Shown piece by piece: positions 15,945 to 26,769 of a stretch of DNA of 64,000 bases (position 1 is its first letter; the number at the start of each line of letters is the position of its first letter). Under the pieces are notes generated by a model. The model ran no database searches, had not been told where the DNA came from, and saw only the letters and a list, made by a program, of their open reading frames with translations. Location: positions 1 through 64,000 of the forward strand of contig DATCBY010000034.1 in assembly GCA_036511595.1 (NCBI GenBank), read 5' to 3'. Origin of the DNA: DASZQY01 sp036511595 (GTDB taxonomy: Bacteria > Pseudomonadota > Alphaproteobacteria > Rhizobiales > Kaistiaceae). The position numbers were made by a program, and so were the translations under genes.

Positions 15945-17084
15945 TCACCCGCCGAGGCCCTCCAGGAAGTCGCGCACGCGCGCGAAGAAGCCGGTCGATT
16001 CCGGATTGTTCTCCGCTGACGACACCTGCTCGAATTCCTCGAGCAGCTCGCGCTGGCGGCGCGACAGATTCTGCGGCGTCTCCACGGCGACCTGTATGTA
16101 CATGTCGCCGACACGGCCCGAGCGCAGCACCGGCATGCCCTTGCCTTTAAGGCGGAACTGTTTGCCGGTCTGCGTGCCGTCGGGGACCTTCATGCGCGTT
16201 TTGCCGCCTTCGATGGTCGGCACCTGGAATTCGCCCCCGAGCGCGGCGGTGGTCACCGAAATCGGCACGCGGCAGAAGATGTCGGCGCCATCCCGCTGGA
16301 AGAACTCATGCGGCTTGACCGACAGGAAGATGTAGAGGTCGCCCGAGGGGCCGCCGCGCAAGCCCGCCTCGCCCTCGCCGGCGAGACGGATGCGCGTGCC
16401 GTCCTCGATGCCGGCCGGAATGTTCACGGACAACTTGCGATCCTCGGTGGTGCGGCCGGCGCCGTGGCATTCCACGCACGGATCCGAGATCACCTGGCCG
16501 CGACCCTGGCAGGTTGGGCAGGTCCGCTCGATCGAGAAGAAGCCCTGCGCCGCGCGCACCCGGCCGTTGCCGTCGCAGGTGGGACATGTCTTCGGCTGCG
16601 ACCCCGGCTTTGAGCCCGAGCCTGAGCAGGTCGCGCAGACGATCTTGGTGGGCACCTCGATCTCCGCGGTCTTGCCCGCGTAGGCTTCCTCCAGCGTGAT
16701 CTCCATGTTGTAGCGGAGATCGGCACCACGCTCGCGGCCGCCGCGGCTGGCATTGGTGCCGCGCCGGCCGCCCATCATGTCGCCGAAGATGTTGTCGAAG
16801 ATGTCCGACATCGAGGCGGTGAAGTCGCCGGGGAAGCCACCTTGGCCTCCGCCATTCTCGAAGGCGGCGTGGCCAAAGCGGTCGTAGGCTGCCCGCTGCT
16901 GCGGGTCCTTCAGACATTCGTAGGCGGCAGCCACTTCCTTGAACCTGATCTCGGCGGTGTGGTCGCCGGGATTGCGGTCCGGGTGGTACTGCATGGCGAG
17001 CTTGCGGAAGGCCGCCTTCAGCGCCTTGTCGTCCGCTACCCGCGTGACACCCAGCACTTCGTAGAAATCAGCTTTCGCGGCCAT
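15945..17084 (-). CDS. dnaJ: Chaperone DnaJ
   Basis: Hsp40 co-chaperone that delivers substrates to DnaK and stimulates its ATPase. The 379-residue protein has the J domain with HPD (YHPDRNPGD, about 33-41), a Gly/Phe-rich linker, four zinc-binding CxxCxGxG repeats (CATCSGSG, CPTCDGNG, CPTCQGRG, CVECHGAG) and the C-terminal substrate-binding domain. It follows dnaK after 66 bases that can fold into a two-tier hairpin. The start codon has no strong ribosome-binding site. Confidence 0.97.
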   Translation of the reverse strand: MAAKADFYEVLGVTRVADDKALKAAFRKLAMQYHPDRNPGDHTAEIRFKEVAAAYECLKDPQQRAAYDRFGHAAFENGGGQGGFPGDFTASMSDIFDNIFGDMMGGRRGTNASRGGRERGADLRYNMEITLEEAYAGKTAEIEVPTKIVCATCSGSGSKPGSQPKTCPTCDGNGRVRAAQGFFSIERTCPTCQGRGQVISDPCVECHGAGRTTEDRKLSVNIPAGIEDGTRIRLAGEGEAGLRGGPSGDLYIFLSVKPHEFFQRDGADIFCRVPISVTTAALGGEFQVPTIEGGKTRMKVPDGTQTGKQFRLKGKGMPVLRSGRVGDMYIQVAVETPQNLSRRQRELLEEFEQVSSAENNPESTGFFARVRDFLEGLGG

Positions 17085-17089
17085 CGTGT

Positions 17090-17148
17090 CGCTTTCAGCC
17101 CCTGAAATGCCGAAGCCGGGGCCAGAGGCCGCCAGCTTCGAGAAAGCG
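17090..17148 (-). promoter_or_regulatory. Two-tier RNA stem-loop between dnaK and dnaJ
   Basis: On the transcript, CGCTTTC (17142-17148) can pair with GAAAGCG (17090-17096). This encloses an inner hairpin with GAAGC/GCTTC arms (17112-17116 and 17135-17139) and a GGCC-AGA-GGCC tip (17120-17130). The outer right arm lies just 5 bases before the dnaJ start and would occlude the ribosome landing zone. It may be an attenuator or a translational control element. Confidence 0.5.
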
Positions 17149-17150
17149 CC

Positions 17151-19067
<1,917 letters not shown>

Positions 19068-19169
19068 TATGTTCTGTCTCCTTGCGGCAGACCTAGCGGG
19101 TCCGTGAAGGCCCCTCGCGGTCCCTTAATTCAGATTCGCCCCCCAATGCTACGGGCGGCAGCGCCTGAC

Positions 19170-19201
19170 CGTATATAAGAACGCTCCAAATCAGCCGCAA
19201 G
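19170..19201 (-). promoter_or_regulatory. RpoH (sigma-32) heat-shock promoter of dnaK
   Basis: On the minus strand CTTG (19198-19201) and CTTATATACG (19170-19179) are separated by 18 bases. This fits the published alphaproteobacterial RpoH consensus CTTG-N17/18-CYTAT-T--G at every defined position. The predicted transcription start is near 19160, giving a leader of about 90 bases before the dnaK ATG at 19067. Confidence 0.85.
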
Positions 19202-19270
19202 CGCCGGATTCGGGCATTTCCGGGCAGGGCCGGCACGCGCGTTCACGGTCGGTCATGCGCCAAGCGCCGG

Positions 19271-19948
19271 TTAGGTCAGAAGAATTGATCGGTCGACTTC
19301 ATCCCGTTCGGCGGAGCGCAACGCCGCGTAGATGGCGCGGCGATCGTCGAAGCAGTGAATGTCGCGTCGGTGCTGGCGCCCTATGCCCTTCGGCCAAGTG
19401 GTTGGAATTATATCGCCAACGCCGGTCGCCCAGCCAAAGTCGATGAGATGCAGACGGCCGTCGAGAATGGTGAGGTTGTCGCATTTGATGTCGTTGTGGC
19501 TACACTTCACTGCCTCCAGCTCTGCCAGAATGGCTTCGGCCTGCTCGCTCCAGTTTCCGGGCAAATTGTATTGCCGCACCGGCTCTCCCACATAGCGCAG
19601 CTTCAACTCGGATTGTTCCACCGCCCGCAGAGCCGGAACGACGCCGCTTCCGGCCAGAGCCCGCAGCCACGCAACTTCTCGCGCGAGAACGCCGAACTCG
19701 GCGAAGCGCTGGAATTTCTTGAGGACATGGTGGTTATTTAGATCGATGACGACCGTACTAGTCGCGGGCTGATCCACATAGATTCGGTACAGGCGCCCGT
19801 CCTCTGCCTTGAAGACGGCGACCTTGTAAACCTCTTGAGGCGGAAGGCTCGCCGAATCCATTGCATCAAGAACCTCGATCCGAAGTGTCGCCGCCGGGTC
19901 GACGGCGGCCAAGAACGCCGAGACCGTATCCGGAAGAGGTTCATTCAT
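19271..19948 (-). CDS. Protein-kinase-fold protein next to the LicD/TagD hybrid
   Basis: A 225-residue protein with kinase-fold landmarks: a candidate nucleotide-binding lysine in VLKKF (77-78), a candidate alpha-C glutamate in REVAWL (91), the catalytic-loop equivalent HNDIKCDN (151-158) and the metal-binding DFG in LIDFGWA (170-172). It is shorter than eukaryotic-type kinases and lacks a clear glycine-rich loop, more like LPS/Kdo or choline kinase-type enzymes. Its ATG overlaps the upstream hybrid gene by 8 bases, so the two are translated together. Base composition looks lower in GC than the neighbours. A sugar or lipid kinase acting on surface polymer is an inference from context. Confidence 0.65.
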   Translation of the reverse strand: MNEPLPDTVSAFLAAVDPAATLRIEVLDAMDSASLPPQEVYKVAVFKAEDGRLYRIYVDQPATSTVVIDLNNHHVLKKFQRFAEFGVLAREVAWLRALAGSGVVPALRAVEQSELKLRYVGEPVRQYNLPGNWSEQAEAILAELEAVKCSHNDIKCDNLTILDGRLHLIDFGWATGVGDIIPTTWPKGIGRQHRRDIHCFDDRRAIYAALRSAERDEVDRSILLT

Positions 19949-20588
19949 GCGCCACCGGCGACATTCCGACGGCGGTCCGCACGAATTTGATCAGAGTTGT
20001 CGAGATAATGGGTGTCCGCGGCAGGTAAACGACTTCGACGCCGCGGAAGCCCCGCACGCTCTCAAATCGCGGGTGCCCTTTCCAGTCGTCGCCGACCGCA
20101 AGATAACTGACGCCAAAGCGCTGAATGTCGCGCTCCTTCTGGTCGAGGTCGCGCTGCAAGAAGACCTCGTCAACGAAGCCAAGCTGCCGATGCATCACGA
20201 GTCCGTCGAAATAGGCTTCGCGCACCAGAACAAAGCCTTCGCGCTCGAACAGCGTAACCAGGCCCGCAGCATAGTTGCGGGCAGCTGTGTTGCCGGCGTA
20301 CCCGAGACCAATGCGAATATCGATGTCGGTGTCGTCTGCGATGAACCCGCGTTCGCGGCAGAAGCCAAGTGCCGTGCCAACTCCGATCCACCAGTTGGGC
20401 ACGCCGTCCCGAAAAGCTTCTGGATCGTTCAACAGGCGGGTCGCCCGGCGCAGGCTGATTTCGGGCGTAAGGTTGTCAAGACTGGGAATAGAAAGGGAGA
20501 GCGACTGACGTATGCGGCACCTCCCGACATCGAACGTTTCGGCGGTTCGCTCGCCAAGGAACATTGTCTCTGGCAGACACGCAAACAT
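19941..20588 (-). CDS. Hybrid protein: LicD-like nucleotidyltransferase N-part joined to C-terminal half of TagD-type cytidylyltransferase
   Basis: A 215-residue protein. Residues about 64-130 resemble LicD-type phosphotransferases: WWIGVGTALGFCRERGFI followed by the acidic DDTDIDI (85-91). From about 138 the sequence becomes the distal half of a glycerol-3-phosphate cytidylyltransferase: VDEVF, VGDDWKGHPRF (165-175) and VEVVYLPRTPIISTT (184-198). The N-terminal HxGH nucleotide-binding motif of TagD is absent, and so is the C-terminal part of LicD. This looks like an in-frame deletion fusion of adjacent licD-like and tagD-like genes, or an undescribed domain combination. The start at 20588 is uncertain; another ATG lies at 20564, and neither has a good ribosome-binding site. 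Confidence 0.6.
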   Translation of the reverse strand: MFACLPETMFLGERTAETFDVGRCRIRQSLSLSIPSLDNLTPEISLRRATRLLNDPEAFRDGVPNWWIGVGTALGFCRERGFIADDTDIDIRIGLGYAGNTAARNYAAGLVTLFEREGFVLVREAYFDGLVMHRQLGFVDEVFLQRDLDQKERDIQRFGVSYLAVGDDWKGHPRFESVRGFRGVEVVYLPRTPIISTTLIKFVRTAVGMSPVAHE

Positions 20589-20875
20589 TCGCCGTTAACA
20601 ACCGCCGCTATCGCCACGCTCCGCGCGTGAGATTGGATGCTGAACAACACCAGTCGCCGGAAAGTATCAAATTAAACATACCGCATTTTCCGCGCCGCCT
20701 AGCGTAATCTATTTGGCTGCCGCGGCCGTCTGCACCTCCTTTACGCTGCAGATCGTCATTATGCGTGGCTCCAGCACTGTATCGAACGTCTGAGCCCGAG
20801 CCGCTCACCCGCAGCCGCTTGCAGCCGTCCCGATACTTGTCGCGGCGGCTAACAGGGTGACAAGATCGAACTACG

Positions 20876-21523
20876 ATGAAGACCTCGCCGGGGAAAAACG
20901 TCCAATTGGCCGGCTTTCGTTTGTTCCACGGCCTCCTCGACCGGGCGGCACAGGAGCAATTGGTTGCCGCACTCCGCAGTGCTGAGCTCGTTGCCCCTTT
21001 CTTCCGTCCGACGATGCCGCGCACGGGAAAGCCGTTTTCCGTGGCGATGACCAACGCCGGTGCTCTCGGCTGGGTCTCCGACAAGGACGGCGGATATCGT
21101 TATCAGGCGACCCATCCCGACAGCGGCAAGCCGTGGCCGGCGATCCCGGCGATGGTCCTTACGATATGGCGGCAGGTAAGTGGCTATCCGCAGGATCCGG
21201 AGGCATGTCTCGTCAACCGCTACGAACCCGGCGCCAAGATGGGCCTGCATCAGGACAAGGACGAGCAGGATTTCGACGCGCCGGTCGTCTCGATCTCTCT
21301 GGGCGACACGTGCCTTTTCCGCATCGGCGGGGTGCAGCGCACAGACCCAACGCAATCTCTGAAGCTCAAGTCCGGCGATGTCGTCGTGCTGGGCGGCGCC
21401 TCGCGCCTCGCCTTCCACGGTGTCGATCGCCTCTACCCCGGCACCTCAACGCTGCTCAACGACTGGCTGCCCGATGGCGGCCGCATCAACCTGACGCTCA
21501 GACGAGTGACCAGGCCAACGTAG
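20876..21523 (+). CDS. alkB: Alpha-ketoglutarate-dependent dioxygenase AlkB
   Basis: Repairs 1-methyladenine and 3-methylcytosine by oxidative demethylation. The 215-residue protein has the iron ligands His125 and Asp127 (GLHQDKDE) and His181 (AFHGVDR), with the 2-oxoglutarate-binding arginines in RINLTLRR (203 and 209). Spacing matches E. coli AlkB. It has its own upstream region of about 290 bases, which holds no gene and is AT-richer than average. It converges on maeB, 5 bases away. Confidence 0.95.
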   Translation: MKTSPGKNVQLAGFRLFHGLLDRAAQEQLVAALRSAELVAPFFRPTMPRTGKPFSVAMTNAGALGWVSDKDGGYRYQATHPDSGKPWPAIPAMVLTIWRQVSGYPQDPEACLVNRYEPGAKMGLHQDKDEQDFDAPVVSISLGDTCLFRIGGVQRTDPTQSLKLKSGDVVVLGGASRLAFHGVDRLYPGTSTLLNDWLPDGGRINLTLRRVTRPT

Positions 21524-21528
21524 GCGCC

Positions 21529-23814
<2,286 letters not shown>

Positions 23815-23979
23815 ACGTGATTGTCCCGGCGGCCGCGCTGGCGCGAGCCTTTGTCGTGTTGGGTTCCGGACCATAGCACTGCAGTCCGCCAAGACAACCG
23901 ATGGCGAGGGCAAACGTCGGCGGAAAACGTCGCGGGCTTTATCGAAGCACTTCGCGCGATCTGGTAAACTCAAGCCGTC

Positions 23980-26703
23980 ATGGACACCCGCGCGCCCGAG
24001 ACCGACGCCGAGCCGATAGGGGCAGTCGCTACGCCGTCGACGCCGATGATGGCGCAATACCTGGAGATCAAGGCCGCCAACCCGGATTGCCTGCTTTTCT
24101 ATCGGATGGGCGATTTCTACGAGATGTTCTTTGGCGACGCGGAAGTGGCGTCGCGGGCGCTCGGTATCGCGCTAACCCGGCGTGGCAAGCACCAGGGCAT
24201 CGACATTCCGATGTGCGGGGTGCCCATCCACGCCGCCGACCCGTACCTGCAGAAGCTCATCGCCCTTGGCCACAGGGTGGCGGTATGCGAGCAGATCGAG
24301 GATCCGGCCGAGGCGAAGAAGCGGGGCGGCAAGGCGGTAGTGCGCCGCGACGTCGTTCGCCTGGTGACGCCGGGGACGCTCACCGAGGAGGCGCTGCTCA
24401 CCGCCGGGCGAAACAACTATCTGGCCGCGGTCGCGCGTCAGCGCGGCGGCGCCGACGGCGGCGACGTGTTCGCCATCGCGTGTGTCGACATTTCCACCGG
24501 CGAATTCCGCGTCGCCGCCAGTGAGGCAGCGCGTCTTGCCACGGATCTCGCCCGCATCGATGCGCGCGAGGTGCTGGTCGCCGACGCGCTGTTCGCCGAC
24601 CCGGAACTGGCACCCCTCTGGCGTGGACAGAAGGCGGGGGTGACGCCGCTGGCTGCGGCTTTTTTCGACAGCGCCACGGCGAGCGGCCGGCTCGCCTCGT
24701 ACTTCGGTGTGCGCACCCTCGACGGTTTCGGTGCCTTTTCCCGCGTAGAGCTGACTGCCGCCGCGGCCGTCCTCGCCTACATCGAGAAAACGCAGATCAG
24801 GGAACGGCCCCCGCTTTCGCCGCCCGTCGCCGAAGCAGCCGGCGGCACCATGCTGATCGACGCCGCCACGCGCACCAACCTGGAGCTGACCCAAACCCTG
24901 GCTGGCGCCCCGGAGGGGAGCCTGATCGCGGCCATCGATCGAACCGTGACGGGCGCCGGCGCGAGACTTCTCGCCCGGCGTCTTTCCGGCCCTTCGACCG
25001 AGCCTGCGGCGATCAATCGCCGGCTCGATGCGTTGGCCTGGATGTTCGCCGATACCGGACGCCGCCAGGCTATCCGCGACGATCTCGCGGCGGCCCCCGA
25101 TCTTTCCCGGGCGCTGTCGCGCCTGATGCTCGATCGCGGTGGACCGCGGGACATTGCCGCTATCGGCGAGGGTCTGGCGCGCGGTCTTGCGACCGCCGCG
25201 CACATCGGCACCTCCCGGGAGGTTCCGGCAGAATTGAGGGAGGCGATGGCGGCACTCGCCGCGGCTCCCGGTGATCTTGTTGCAGTTATCGGCGCCGCGC
25301 TCGGCGAAGATCTGCCGCACCTTAAGCGCGACGGCGGCTATGTTCGCGACGGCTATCGGGCTGATCTCGATGAGGCGCGCAAGCTCCGCGACGACAGCCG
25401 TCGTGTCGTTGCCGGTCTTCAGGCGGGCTACGCGGCGGATGCCGACATCCGAGCCCTCCGCATCAAGCACAACAACGTGCTCGGCTATTTCATCGAGGTC
25501 GGCGCTGCCGCCGCCGAGCGGCTGTTCGCACCCCCCCTTAATGTCCGCTTCATCCATCGCCAGACGCTGGCGTCGGCAGTCCGCTTCACCACCAGCGAGC
25601 TTACCGAGCTGGACGCCCGCATCGCCGGCGCGGGCGAGCGCGCGTTGGCGATCGAACTGGAGGTGTTCGCCGAACTGGTTGCCGCGGTCGCCGCCGCCGC
25701 CGACATCATCCGCGGCGTCGCCGAGGCGCTTGCCGTTATCGACGTGTCGGCCGCGCTGGCGCTACTCGCCGCGGCACAGAATTATTGCCGGCCGGCGGTC
25801 GATGACTCGCTCGCCTTCCGTATCATCGATGGCCGCCACCCGGTGGTCGAACAGGCCCTTCGTCGCGACGGGGAAGGCGCCTTCGTCGCCAACGCCTCTG
25901 ACCTTGGCCCCGGTGCCGACGGCGAGGCTGGTCGAATCTGGCTGGTCACCGGCCCGAACATGGCCGGCAAGTCGACGTTCCTGCGCCAGAACGCGCTGAT
26001 CGCCATCCTCGCCCAGATGGGTTCGTACGTTCCGGCGAAATCGGCGCACATCGGCATCGTCGACCGCCTGTTCTCGCGCGTCGGTGCCGCCGACGATCTC
26101 GCCCGCGGCCGTTCGACCTTCATGGTAGAGATGGTCGAGACAGCCGCCATCCTCAACCAGGCTGGACCGCACGCGTTGGTTATTCTCGACGAGATCGGTC
26201 GCGGCACGGCGACCTTCGACGGCCTGTCGATCGCGTGGGCAGCCATCGAGCACCTGCATGAGGTTAACCGCAGCCGCGCGCTTTTCGCCACCCACTACCA
26301 CGAGCTGACCGCACTGGGCGGCCGCCTGCCGCGCCTCGTCAACGTCACCGTCCGCGTCAAGGAATGGAAGGGCGATGTCATCTTCCTGCACGAGATCGCG
26401 CCGGGCTCCGCTGATCGGTCGTATGGTATCCAGGTTGCGCGCCTGGCCGGTCTGCCGTCGGCCGTGGTCGAGCGTGCCAAGGCGGTCCTCAGTCAATTGG
26501 AGGAAACCGATCGCAAGGCACCGGTGCGCACCCTTATCGACGATTTGCCACTGTTCTCGGCGGCCCGTGCGGCGACCGTCGCCGTCATCGATCCCCTCGG
26601 CGAAATGCTCGACTCGATCGCGCCGGACGACATGTCGCCAAAGGAGGCGCTGGAGACGCTCTACCGGCTGAAAACGGCGCGGAAAGGGGGCAAAGCAGAT
26701 TGA
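23980..26703 (+). CDS. mutS: DNA mismatch repair protein MutS
   Basis: Recognises mismatches and starts repair with MutL. The 907-residue protein has the mismatch-binding FYEMFFGDA near the N-terminus (Phe-x-Glu), the Walker A motif GPNMAGKST (about 658-666), ILDEIGRGTATFDG and FATHYHELT. There is no Shine-Dalgarno sequence before the ATG. It is divergent from maeB and followed after 66 bases by glnD. Confidence 0.97.
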   Translation: MDTRAPETDAEPIGAVATPSTPMMAQYLEIKAANPDCLLFYRMGDFYEMFFGDAEVASRALGIALTRRGKHQGIDIPMCGVPIHAADPYLQKLIALGHRVAVCEQIEDPAEAKKRGGKAVVRRDVVRLVTPGTLTEEALLTAGRNNYLAAVARQRGGADGGDVFAIACVDISTGEFRVAASEAARLATDLARIDAREVLVADALFADPELAPLWRGQKAGVTPLAAAFFDSATASGRLASYFGVRTLDGFGAFSRVELTAAAAVLAYIEKTQIRERPPLSPPVAEAAGGTMLIDAATRTNLELTQTLAGAPEGSLIAAIDRTVTGAGARLLARRLSGPSTEPAAINRRLDALAWMFADTGRRQAIRDDLAAAPDLSRALSRLMLDRGGPRDIAAIGEGLARGLATAAHIGTSREVPAELREAMAALAAAPGDLVAVIGAALGEDLPHLKRDGGYVRDGYRADLDEARKLRDDSRRVVAGLQAGYAADADIRALRIKHNNVLGYFIEVGAAAAERLFAPPLNVRFIHRQTLASAVRFTTSELTELDARIAGAGERALAIELEVFAELVAAVAAAADIIRGVAEALAVIDVSAALALLAAAQNYCRPAVDDSLAFRIIDGRHPVVEQALRRDGEGAFVANASDLGPGADGEAGRIWLVTGPNMAGKSTFLRQNALIAILAQMGSYVPAKSAHIGIVDRLFSRVGAADDLARGRSTFMVEMVETAAILNQAGPHALVILDEIGRGTATFDGLSIAWAAIEHLHEVNRSRALFATHYHELTALGGRLPRLVNVTVRVKEWKGDVIFLHEIAPGSADRSYGIQVARLAGLPSAVVERAKAVLSQLEETDRKAPVRTLIDDLPLFSAARAATVAVIDPLGEMLDSIAPDDMSPKEALETLYRLKTARKGGKAD

Positions 26704-26769
26704 TGGCGCCGTGTGTGAAACCGATATAGGTTCCGCGCCAAATCGTATCGCCTTCAGCCTTTGGGGCCA

